Source: Salegentibacter echinorum
GTDB lineage: Bacteria > Bacteroidota > Bacteroidia > Flavobacteriales > Flavobacteriaceae
Direction of reading: 5' to 3'
Assembly: GCF_900129445.1 (NCBI RefSeq)
Contig: NZ_FQVT01000001.1
Location: forward strand, 372,001 to 436,000
Length of the DNA: 64,000 bases
Part shown: one piece after another, positions 54,711 to 61,302 of the stretch
Position numbering within the stretch: the stretch's first letter is position 1
How the letters are laid out: the number at the start of each line of letters is the position of its first letter
The notes under the pieces: generated by a model
Told to the model about the DNA's origin: nothing
The model's input: the letters and a program-made list of their open reading frames with translations, nothing else
Database searches by the model: none
Made by a program: the position numbers and the translations under genes

Positions 54711-55307
54711 ATGAAAAATTTTATAAATAAATACCGTGAATTTTATTTTTTGCTATTCCTGTGTATTATTAGTCTTACGCTTCAGGCGCAGCAGGAAAAT
54801 GAATTTACTTCTTCAGGAAATATAAATTCAGAAGAACAGGCAAAAACTGAAACTTCTTTTATAGAACGCTTTTCCATTAAACAACATAAAGAGGAAGATT
54901 TTAATGCTGCGTTGGGGCAGAAGAGGTATTTCCGCAGTTATTTAAACTACGATCATAAAAGAATTCATTTTGAAATGGGTGCGGGGCCTATCACACAGAG
55001 TTCCTACCTTAATCCTATGGTCGTTGATCAATTAATTGGTGCAGATGCACGTTTTGAATACGCTTTAAACAAAACATTTTCACTCTACGCTTTTGGAAGG
55101 TTTGTTTCCAAGTCTTTAAATAAGAAGGATTTCAAGTCTTTTTACGCAGTAGAGCCATTTTTTTATAACAGCGAAGTAGGTGCGGGAATTAAAGGAAGTT
55201 TTAATAATCTTAAAATAGATCTGGGGACAAGAACTGCTTTAGATGCCCCGGTAAATCAAGTGGGACCAAAAACCAGGATTAATTCCTCTTTTTCTTTGGA
55301 GTTTTAG
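54711..55307 (+). CDS. Hypothetical secreted or outer-membrane protein
   Basis: A 198-residue protein with a signal peptide (helix FYFLLFLCIISLTLQA; cut before QQE). The mature part has strands rich in aromatic residues (YFRSYLNYDHKRIHFEMGAG; LNKTFSLYAFGRFVSKSL) and ends in SSFSLEF, like a small beta-barrel. No family recognised. A possible promoter lies at 54663-54690 (TTTG, 16 bp, TATTTTTA). It borders the mosaic region downstream. Confidence 0.65.
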   Translation: MKNFINKYREFYFLLFLCIISLTLQAQQENEFTSSGNINSEEQAKTETSFIERFSIKQHKEEDFNAALGQKRYFRSYLNYDHKRIHFEMGAGPITQSSYLNPMVVDQLIGADARFEYALNKTFSLYAFGRFVSKSLNKKDFKSFYAVEPFFYNSEVGAGIKGSFNNLKIDLGTRTALDAPVNQVGPKTRINSSFSLEF

Positions 55308-55620
55308 TGAGTAATGGAAGATTAAAAGGTGATAGGTTTAGCCACCAAATAAAAATAAAGTAGCCGATCTCTATCTAAAATTTTACAATACAAATAGACA
55401 ATTCCCCATAGGAACAATCGATGAAGAGCCGGTTTAGTCAATCCCGCAAGAGCAAGACTTTCAAGTTAGGATCCCGAAAAATCGGGACAGGCAGTACCGA
55501 TCACACAGCCTGCCTCGATTTTTTCGGAAGATCCGTACGCTGACTGGTACCTCGGCTCTACTCCACAGGACTGTCAGGTTTAAATCTCGTCATTTAATGG
55601 CGAAACCGTCCACTGGATTG
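55308..55620 (+). mobile_element. Group II intron relic A, without reverse transcriptase
   Basis: About 290 bases that contain both the 5' region seen in relic B (TTTAGCCACCAAATAAAAA; AGCCGGTTTAGTCAA; a GTACCG(A/G)(T/C)CACAC segment) and the 3' region seen in relic C (AGCCTG-C-CGATTTTT; AAGA-CCGTA; GTCATTTAATGGCG; CCACT-GATT). The reverse-transcriptase frame is missing. It ends about 14 bp from the stop of the lipoprotein gene on the other strand. Confidence 0.65.
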
Positions 55621-55633
55621 TAGTGTGTTTATA

Positions 55634-56032
55634 TTAATCAATCTGGACAAAAAATTCATCGTAATATTCAAATCCGCCATCATAACGAATCACTAAAGTA
55701 TCCTGTTTAAACCAATATTCATAATCGTTTTCCCATTCTTCTCCATTTAAGTTTTTTCCAAAAATAGTAATGTTTGAATCTGTAATATTATAGCTAGCTC
55801 TGCCTGTCTCAATACCTAAATAATCATAGAGAATTCTCTCTTTATTTTCCGTATATTCTTCAATTCTTTGATTTTCTGAATCAATCAAATAGTCGCCTCC
55901 GTTCATAAGACTATTTCCTTTAACTAACTGCCACTTTCCAATAATCTTGTTGATTTCAATATTTTCATTATTACAATTCGCAAGCAATAATAACGCGCAA
56001 ACTATTAAAAAAACCAATTTGCTATTTTTCAT
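55634..56032 (-). CDS. Small lipoprotein, lipocalin-like
   Basis: A 132-residue lipoprotein with signal MKNSKLVFLIVCALLLLANC (lipid cysteine near 20) and a mature part starting INKIIGKWQLVKGNS, the GxW pattern common in lipocalin-like (DUF4488/lipocalin 5) domains, followed by alternating strands. Function unknown. It lies on the strand opposite to the intron relics and is preceded (in its own direction) by the 59-bp direct repeat, so it looks like one unit of a cassette array. Confidence 0.65.
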   Translation of the reverse strand: MKNSKLVFLIVCALLLLANCNNENIEINKIIGKWQLVKGNSLMNGGDYLIDSENQRIEEYTENKERILYDYLGIETGRASYNITDSNITIFGKNLNGEEWENDYEYWFKQDTLVIRYDGGFEYYDEFFVQID

Positions 56033-56097
56033 AATTTTTTGTTTTCTGGTTATATTGTATAGATATAATAACTCCGAAATGGTTGCGTTAAAAAATT

Positions 56098-56156
56098 GCA
56101 GTCTGTCATAAAACTACCAATTAATTCTCCTAAATATAATATTTTTCTGATTTTGA
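56098..56156. repeat. 59-bp direct repeat, copy 1
   Basis: Matches 57386-57444 at 54 of 59 positions, with the core AAAACTACCAATTAATTCTC and the end AATATTTTTCTGATTTTGA. It sits upstream of the lipoprotein gene as copy 2 sits upstream of the yefM-yoeB pair. Confidence 0.8.
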
Positions 56157-56198
56157 ATAACCCGTTTCGTATTTTTTTGTTCCCGCCGATATCGTTCC

Positions 56199-56495
56199 GA
56201 TGACTTTCAAGATCATCAGACGGTTTTCAAAAATATTACCTGGCTCGATTCTTTCCGGATCCTGCCCAAGGGATTTACCCGGATTAGGCATTATGGTATC
56301 CTGAGCAGTTATTACAAAAGAATTATAATTCCAGAATTACAAAAGGTGCTGGGCACGGTAGCACTACCAGAAAGAAAACCCCTGCAAAACCAGGTGTGCC
56401 CGGTATGCAAAAAAAGAAAACTTATTACCGTGGCCATATTTACAGCCCGAGGACCACCAAGATACTGGCTTGACAAATTGAAAAACCAAAATTAA
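56199..56495 (+). pseudogene. IS91-family transposase remnant
   Basis: The C-terminal part of an IS91-type transposase: LPKGFTRIRHYGILSSYYKR, later CPVCKKRKLITVAIFTARGP, stopping at TAA 56493. In front, the related MTFKIIRRF motif is in another frame (56200), so at least one frameshift is present and the 5' end is gone. Fragment only; no ends recognised. Confidence 0.7.
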
Positions 56496-56625
56496 ATGAT
56501 AATGAAAAACGATCCTGCAAGACGTAATGGGAGACTACATCCTAAAATTGAAGAAAATGGCAAAAAGTAGCAATAAAATCCGTTCAATGCCCAAAATGGT
56601 ACAACTTGCTATCTTCTTACCTTAG

Positions 56626-56775
56626 GTTTTAGCCACCAAATAAAAAGAAAGGTGGGATTCTCTACCTAAAAGCACTCAAGGCAAACAGACCAATCCCCAT
56701 AGTGGCTAATCGACGAACAGCCGGTTTAGTCAACACGGCATTCATGTTAGGCCGTACCGGCCACACGAATGCTTA
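56626..56775 (+). mobile_element. Group II intron relic B, 5' part
   Basis: Shares with relic A the segments TTAGCCACCAAATAAAAA, CTCTA(C/T)CTAAAA, AGCCGGTTTAGTCAA and GTACCG(A/G)(T/C)CACAC. The reverse transcriptase and 3' end do not follow; instead the yefM-yoeB pair begins on the other strand 21 bp later. The 3' part at 57966-58095 could be from the same or another copy. The DNA from 56496 to 56625 has no recognisable feature. Confidence 0.6.
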
Positions 56776-56796
56776 GTTATTGTACGCAGTATTTTT

Positions 56797-57054
56797 TCAG
56801 TCGTAATGAAACCTGCATTTCGCAATTAAAATTTCTCCTTCTCTATATTTATAAATCAGTCGGTTTTCACTATCAATTCGTCTTGACCAAAATCCAGCGT
56901 ATTTATGCTTTAGAGGTTCAGGTTTTCCAATTCCATCAAAAGGATTTCGAGAAATGTCTTTCAGAAGTTCATTTATCTTCTTGAGCTTTTTCTTGTCGGT
57001 TTTTTGCCAGTATAAATAATCTTCCCAAGATTCGTCAACGAATATATATTTCAT
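56797..57054 (-). CDS. yoeB: YoeB-family toxin (ribosome-dependent mRNase)
   Basis: An 85-residue RelE/YoeB-fold toxin that cuts mRNA on the ribosome. All the key residues of E. coli YoeB are kept at the same positions: E46 (GKPEPLK), R65 (ENRLIYKY), H83 and Y84 (FHYD end). The antitoxin gene ends one base before its ATG. It lies inside the mosaic of intron and IS fragments and appears intact, so the pair may stabilise this region. Confidence 0.93.
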   Translation of the reverse strand: MKYIFVDESWEDYLYWQKTDKKKLKKINELLKDISRNPFDGIGKPEPLKHKYAGFWSRRIDSENRLIYKYREGEILIAKCRFHYD

Positions 57055-57055
57055 C

Positions 57056-57310
57056 TTAATCTTCGATTAGGTCTTTATTCATAGTCATTCCGCTTCTTAG
57101 TTTTTCAATTGCAGAATCTAATCGTAATTCATTTTTTCGAGAAGATAATTCGTGATTTGTAGCCATTAGCGAATTGTATTCCTGCAAAGACATAACTACA
57201 ATTCCAGAGTCTTTTCCACGATTTATAATTAAAGTCTCAAAGTTCTTTACAACTCTGTCCAAGTATGTTTTAATATCTCTTCTAAAATCAGATACAGTTG
57301 TTATTTGCAT
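57056..57310 (-). CDS. yefM: YefM/Phd-family antitoxin
   Basis: An 84-residue antitoxin from ATG 57310 (a longer frame to 57346 adds a hydrophobic stretch unlike the family). N-terminal Phd/YefM DNA-binding fold: MQITTVSDFRRDIKTYLDRV, then VVMSLQEYNSLMATNHEL. The C-terminal helix neutralises YoeB. Upstream, the spacer contains a GTACAAATATATGTAC palindrome (57331-57346), a likely operator for autoregulation. Confidence 0.92.
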   Translation of the reverse strand: MQITTVSDFRRDIKTYLDRVVKNFETLIINRGKDSGIVVMSLQEYNSLMATNHELSSRKNELRLDSAIEKLRSGMTMNKDLIED

Positions 57311-57330
57311 AATATTGTATTTAATAAAGT

Positions 57331-57346
57331 ACAAATATATGTACAA
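57331..57346. promoter_or_regulatory. Palindrome before yefM (GTACAAATATATGTAC)
   Basis: GTAC...GTAC ends with a near-symmetric AT centre, 20 bp before the yefM ATG. YefM-type antitoxins bind TGTACA-like palindromes at their own promoter, so this is a reasonable operator. Confidence 0.55.
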
Positions 57347-57385
57347 AATATGATTTACGCAATTTTTTTCGTATTGCTGGCAACG

Positions 57386-57444
57386 GCAGTTTGTCTCAAA
57401 ACTACCAATTAATTCTCTTAAAAATAATATTTTTCTGATTTTGA
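57386..57444. repeat. 59-bp direct repeat, copy 2
   Basis: Copy of 56098-56156 (54 of 59 positions the same), upstream of yefM. It is preceded in the forward direction by GCTGGCAACGGCAGT. Confidence 0.8.
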
Positions 57445-57527
57445 TGAAATTTATCGGTGTACTACCATTTTTTGAAAATTGCTTTTACGTGCTCAAAAAC
57501 AGTTTAAAATGAGGGACAGTAGCAGTT

Positions 57528-57677
57528 CTAATTGATCATAGTGTTTTTGATAGTCATAAAGCTGAGTTCATTCTTATTAATTAACTTCAAGATCCTTTTC
57601 AAGTTATAAGCCAGTACCATTAGCCCAAAATCTGCATTGGTTGCCTTGATTCCTTTTTTGGTTAGGATATAGGTGAA
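57528..57677 (-). pseudogene. IS1182-like transposase, C-terminal remnant
   Basis: On the minus strand, YILTKKGIKATNADFGLMVL followed by AYNLKRILKLI and a TAG stop (57528). This matches the C-terminal end of IS1182-group DDE transposases. Upstream of residue one the frame meets a stop, and the sequence changes to the intron reverse-transcriptase relic, so only about 45 codons remain. Confidence 0.6.
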
Positions 57678-57681
57678 TTAA

Positions 57682-57965
57682 TTCAGACCAGCATCCATTC
57701 AAGGAAAGCCTAAAGAGCTGGAAGAATGGTTAAGGAACCGTTTACGGTATTGCGTTTGGTCCCGAATCCTCGGGAGAAAAAACCCGAACGAAAACGGAAA
57801 AACCTGATTCGCTTGGGGATTGACTTTGACCACGCCTATGCCTGGAGCCGTACCAGAATGGGCGGTTCGGCAGTAGCCCAAAGTCCTATTTTGCGTACCA
57901 CCATTATCGTAGAACGCTTAAAAATGAAAGGTTATGTTAGTTTAATCGAATACTATAATCGATAA
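57682..57965 (+). pseudogene. Group II intron reverse transcriptase/maturase remnant (C-terminal)
   Basis: Two frames give the maturase end: GKPKELEEWLRNRLRYCVW (up to 57759), then, one frame over, KKPERKRKNLIRLGIDFDHA, YAWSRTRMGGSAVAQSPIL and MKGYVSLIEYYNR to the stop at 57963. The shift is at a TCCCGA-ATCC-TCGGGA palindrome (57760-57775) that appears to have been inserted. The reverse-transcriptase catalytic domain is absent. Confidence 0.75.
57760..57775. repeat. TCCCGA/TCGGGA mini-palindrome inside the RT relic
   Basis: TCCCGA-ATCC-TCGGGA. Other copies with 4- to 6-base centres are at 55472-55487, 57998-58015 and 58025-58040, all within group II intron fragments. Here it coincides with the frame change in the maturase. 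Confidence 0.7.
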
Positions 57966-58095
57966 GTTTCACTATTGAACCGCCGTATATAGCCTGTCCC
58001 GATTTTTATCGGGAAGACCCGTATCCCGAGGCCTCGGGAGTGGTGTGAGGGGTACATTCTGTCATTTAATGGCGGAACCGCCCACTCGATTACCT
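57966..58095 (+). mobile_element. Group II intron relic C, 3' part
   Basis: Directly follows the maturase stop. Contains the region matching relic A's 3' end: AGCCTGTCCCGATTTTTATC, AAGACCCGTA, GTCATTTAATGGCGGAACCG and CCACTCGATTACCTGCTGG. It ends within about 10 bp of the stop of the membrane-protein gene on the other strand. Two TCCCGA/TCGGGA mini-palindromes lie inside. Confidence 0.7.
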
Positions 58096-58102
58096 GCTGG
58101 CT

Positions 58103-58852
58103 TTATCCGCCACTTTTGTGAAACTCAAGAGTTTTTGGAACGTTTTCAAAACCACATAAATTATCCAATCGATTAAGAGCGGTACTGAAAGATACGTTGG
58201 CTATATATTCTTGTCTAAACTCAATGTTATTATATTCATTTAATTCAAATAAATCAGAAATCCTTTGTCCATCTTTGAATTCCGATAAGTCGTAAAGAAA
58301 ATTTCTCCACCAACCATAATAAAAGTAGTTTAAATCTCGAATAAAATCTTCATTCCCTCGATACAGACTTAGTACAGTATAAAACCCAACTAAGTCATAG
58401 ATTGATTGGATATGGTCCGCAGTTATTCCCAATTTTTGGTTTGGTTTTTCAGAGAACATTGCCTTGATAAGCTTCTTCTTAAATTTATTATCTCCCGAAC
58501 TCCATTTTTGTCTAATATCCCAAGCATTGTTAGTAATATTTCGAAATCTCTCACTTCTTAATTCCTTAAATAGATCTATTGTGGTCTGTTGAAGTTCATT
58601 TTTTCTGTCTCTTCGTGATTGTTCTAAAGTAAAGAAGATAGATACAAATGCTGTTAGAGAAGAAGCTAAAACCAGAATGTTTATCAACTCATCTAAATTC
58701 TTCGCAAGATTTTCTCTCAAAAAATAATTTTGATTAGTGATTAGACTTATGGATGCCAAAATCAGAGAAAGGAATAAGATAAAACACAGTATTACCAAAA
58801 ATATTTGGATTCCTCTCTTCAAATTTCCTATTTTATCAAAAAATCGTTGCAT
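58103..58852 (-). CDS. Hypothetical membrane protein (DUF4760-like)
   Basis: A 249-residue protein with two N-terminal membrane helices (about 16-36 and 55-75) and a long soluble C-terminal part that starts with EQSRRDRKNELQQTTIDLFK, the layout of DUF4760-type proteins. Function unknown; it might be a sensor or an effector in a defence or stress setting. Its stop lies about 8 bp from the 3' end of intron relic C on the other strand, and an attC-like inverted repeat lies upstream, so it looks like a mobile cassette gene. Confidence 0.6.
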   Translation of the reverse strand: MQRFFDKIGNLKRGIQIFLVILCFILFLSLILASISLITNQNYFLRENLAKNLDELINILVLASSLTAFVSIFFTLEQSRRDRKNELQQTTIDLFKELRSERFRNITNNAWDIRQKWSSGDNKFKKKLIKAMFSEKPNQKLGITADHIQSIYDLVGFYTVLSLYRGNEDFIRDLNYFYYGWWRNFLYDLSEFKDGQRISDLFELNEYNNIEFRQEYIANVSFSTALNRLDNLCGFENVPKTLEFHKSGG

Positions 58853-58879
58853 TTTAATCTAAACTTGTTTTTTTAGCTT

Positions 58880-59060
58880 GCAGGTAACGTATTATCTATA
58901 AATATACCCAATATCCCTTAGTATTTTTGAGATAATGCGAAATTTTCTTCCAAGTTATCCCTTTTTGTTAAATTTTTGAATCGTGGTGTTCAGCGGGCTA
59001 TCAACGGCTATTAATCTTTGCGGAAAACGTGGGTATATACCATAGTAATCTCAGGTATGA
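58880..59060. repeat. Long imperfect inverted repeat, attC-like
   Basis: ATATACCC at about 58899-58906 and GGGTATAT near 59030 pair perfectly, and the outer parts (TAACGTATTATCTATAA against CCATAGTAATC) extend the stem with gaps; the loop is about 120 bases. CAACGGCTAT near 59002 and AGGTAACGTATT near 58883 resemble attC half-site boxes. No integron integrase is present in the window. The rest of 58853-59196 holds nothing else. Confidence 0.35.
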
Positions 59061-59196
59061 ATACCTCAGAAACCTCCAATTTAAAACTTTCAGTAATTGT
59101 TATAAGTAAGCTGGATGAAGCTTTTTTTTCGAAATTGGTTCGTAAATTATGGCGGTTTCAAGGTTGGCGGGTCTCAGTAAAACCTGCCCAAAAACC

Positions 59197-59865
59197 TTAA
59201 ATAAAATAAGCGAGTAAAATTCCGCCGATAATTACCGCGAGTTTGGAGAGATTAAACTTATGATTTTTGGAAGCTTCAAATAAAATAGTAGTAGATACAT
59301 GTAAAAAAATCCCAATAACCATCGCGTTTACATAAACCGATATCTCTTTTAATAAGGCAAATTGCGATTTTAGAAAACTGCCTAATGGTGTCATTAAGGC
59401 AAAAATGCCCAGGAATAAAAAGATCCTGGGTTTACTGAGTTTAGAATGTAATAAAAAAACCGCTAAAATAGTGGCTACGGGAATTTTATGGATCACAACT
59501 CCGTGTAGAATATGATGGCCTTCATCCATTGGGAAGCCTTCCAAAAGGGCGTGAATGCTTAAGCTAAAAAGTAATAACCCCGGGAACTGCTCAATATTCG
59601 CGGGTTGGTGCAAATGCCCGTGTTCCACTCCTTTCGAAATAAACTCCAACACAATTTGTAGGAGTAAACCCAGCATTATAAAAATTCCAACCTGCGGATT
59701 TCCGGTGGAATAAACTGCCGGAAAAAGTTCAAAAACCGTTACCGAGAGTAAATAAGCCCCACTAAAACTAAGTAGCAACTTAAAGCCCGTAGAGGAGGAG
59801 GGCTTTAAAAAGCTGGCAATAATATACCCAATGAGAACAGAAAGTAGCGGTAAAATATAAATCAT
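59197..59865 (-). CDS. ZIP-family metal transporter
   Basis: A 222-residue inner-membrane transporter with about seven or eight helices and a histidine-containing GVEHGHLHQPANI loop (about 77-89). Metal-site helices are visible as LSIHALLEGFPMDEGHHILHG (about 107-127), with H110, E114 and the HGVVIHKIP stretch; this resembles the HNxxEG motif with A in place of N. It probably imports zinc, iron or another divalent metal. Stand-alone and divergent from the methyltransferase gene. Confidence 0.85.
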   Translation of the reverse strand: MIYILPLLSVLIGYIIASFLKPSSSTGFKLLLSFSGAYLLSVTVFELFPAVYSTGNPQVGIFIMLGLLLQIVLEFISKGVEHGHLHQPANIEQFPGLLLFSLSIHALLEGFPMDEGHHILHGVVIHKIPVATILAVFLLHSKLSKPRIFLFLGIFALMTPLGSFLKSQFALLKEISVYVNAMVIGIFLHVSTTILFEASKNHKFNLSKLAVIIGGILLAYFI

Positions 59866-60022
59866 TTAGTAATAAAATCCATTAGTAAACTTACAGAAAA
59901 CGCTTAAGATGTAGTTTCTACAATCCTGAGGTAAAAAAGCAGTAACATATTTTAGCCTTAAAAACTTTCATCTATGTTAAAAACCTGTGGCAAGTTTTCA
60001 GTTTACCCAAAGTCGGTCGTAC

Positions 60023-60051
60023 TTTTATTCGACAAAATTACCCTATTTTTG
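60023..60051 (+). promoter_or_regulatory. Putative promoter of the RNA methyltransferase gene
   Basis: TATTTTTG at 60044-60051 is an exact -7 box; TTTT at 60023-60026 may serve as a weak -33 with a 17-bp spacer. The leader to ATG 60071 would be about 15 bases. Confidence 0.45.
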
Positions 60052-60070
60052 TGGACTGTAAAAAACCGAT

Positions 60071-61228
60071 ATGCAAAATAATTTTAAAATGATCGCCAAG
60101 ACCATGTTTGGTTTTGAGCCTGTGTTGGCAAAAGAACTACTAAAACTTGGCGCGATGGATGTAAAAGAAGGTACCAGGAATGTAAGTTTTGTGGGGGATA
60201 CCGGCTTTATGTATAAAGCCAATCTCTGCCTGCGAACGGCCATTAAGATCTTAAAACCATACCGAAGTTTTAAAATTTTTTCTGAAGAAGACCTGTATAA
60301 GGAAATTTATAATTTGCCCTGGGAGGATTTTATGGATGTAGATGATACCCTAGCCATAGATGCTACCGTGCATTCCGAAACGTTTACGCATTCTAAATAC
60401 ATTTCCCTAAAAACCAAGGACGCGATTGTGGACCGGTTTCGAGATAAATTTGGAAGGCGTCCCAGCGTAGATTTAGATTTTCCTACGCTGCGTATTAATA
60501 TTCACATTGAAAAGAATTACTGTAATGTCTCGTTCGATTCTTCGGGGCAATCTTTACATAAACGCGGCTATAAATCGGCGACCAATATCGCGCCGATTAA
60601 CGAGGTTTTAGCGGCGGGGATGTTATTGCTTTCGGGTTGGGAAGGCCAGAGTGATTTTTTAGATCCTATGTGCGGGAGTGGTACTATTTTGATTGAAGCT
60701 GCGATGATCGCCTGTAATATTCCGCCAAACTTAAACCGAAAAGAATTCGCTTTTGAACGTTGGAAAGATTGGGACGAAGACCTTTTTGAAAAAATTGAAG
60801 CATCGGTTTTAAAGAAAATCAAGGAATTTCATTTTACGATTAAAGGTTATGACACTTCTCCATCTGCGGTGCATAAAACCATAGATAACGTAGAAAATGC
60901 CAATCTTTCTGAATTTATAAAAGTACAGCGACAGGATTTCTTTGCTTCGGAAAAAGAAAACGAGCGTCACTTGCATATTGTATTTAATCCGCCTTACGGG
61001 GAGCGTCTGGAAATAGATATGCCAAAATTTTATAAAGAAATTGGAGATACCCTAAAGCAAGCATACCCGGGGACAGATGCCTGGTTTATTACGTCAAATT
61101 TAGAGAGCATAAAACACGTTGGATTGAGACCTTCAAAAAGATATAAGCTCTTTAATGGTGCGTTAGAATCTAAATTTTTAAAATATCAAATTTACGCAGG
61201 ATCAAAAAAAGCAAAATATCAGGAATAA
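60071..61228 (+). CDS. THUMP-domain class I SAM-dependent RNA methyltransferase
   Basis: A 385-residue protein like the N-terminal half of RlmL or the YpsC group, which makes N2-methylguanosine in 23S rRNA. THUMP region about 45-165 (FRDKFGRRPSVDLDFPTLRI near 126-145), then a methyltransferase domain with LDPMCGSGTILIEAAMIACN (about 198-217) and the catalytic NPPYGERL (about 308-315). The target base is inferred from the family. Followed by a strong hairpin terminator. Confidence 0.9.
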   Translation: MQNNFKMIAKTMFGFEPVLAKELLKLGAMDVKEGTRNVSFVGDTGFMYKANLCLRTAIKILKPYRSFKIFSEEDLYKEIYNLPWEDFMDVDDTLAIDATVHSETFTHSKYISLKTKDAIVDRFRDKFGRRPSVDLDFPTLRINIHIEKNYCNVSFDSSGQSLHKRGYKSATNIAPINEVLAAGMLLLSGWEGQSDFLDPMCGSGTILIEAAMIACNIPPNLNRKEFAFERWKDWDEDLFEKIEASVLKKIKEFHFTIKGYDTSPSAVHKTIDNVENANLSEFIKVQRQDFFASEKENERHLHIVFNPPYGERLEIDMPKFYKEIGDTLKQAYPGTDAWFITSNLESIKHVGLRPSKRYKLFNGALESKFLKYQIYAGSKKAKYQE

Positions 61229-61232
61229 GTTT

Positions 61233-61269
61233 AAACCTCACAGGTCTTGGAGACCTGTGAGGTTTTTAA
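61233..61269. terminator. Bidirectional terminator, 15-bp stem
   Basis: Perfect arms AAACCTCACAGGTCT/AGACCTGTGAGGTTT around TGG, then TTTAAA. It lies between two converging genes, 4 bp after the methyltransferase stop and 34 bp past the TPR gene's end, and can serve both. Confidence 0.9.
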
Positions 61270-61302
61270 ACAAAACTACTTTTAAGTTGATCGATGAGTT
61301 AA

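Noticed and set aside
59018-59200. 60-codon plus-strand frame
   Set aside because: It lies within the attC-like inverted repeat and runs into the ZIP gene end; no family signs.
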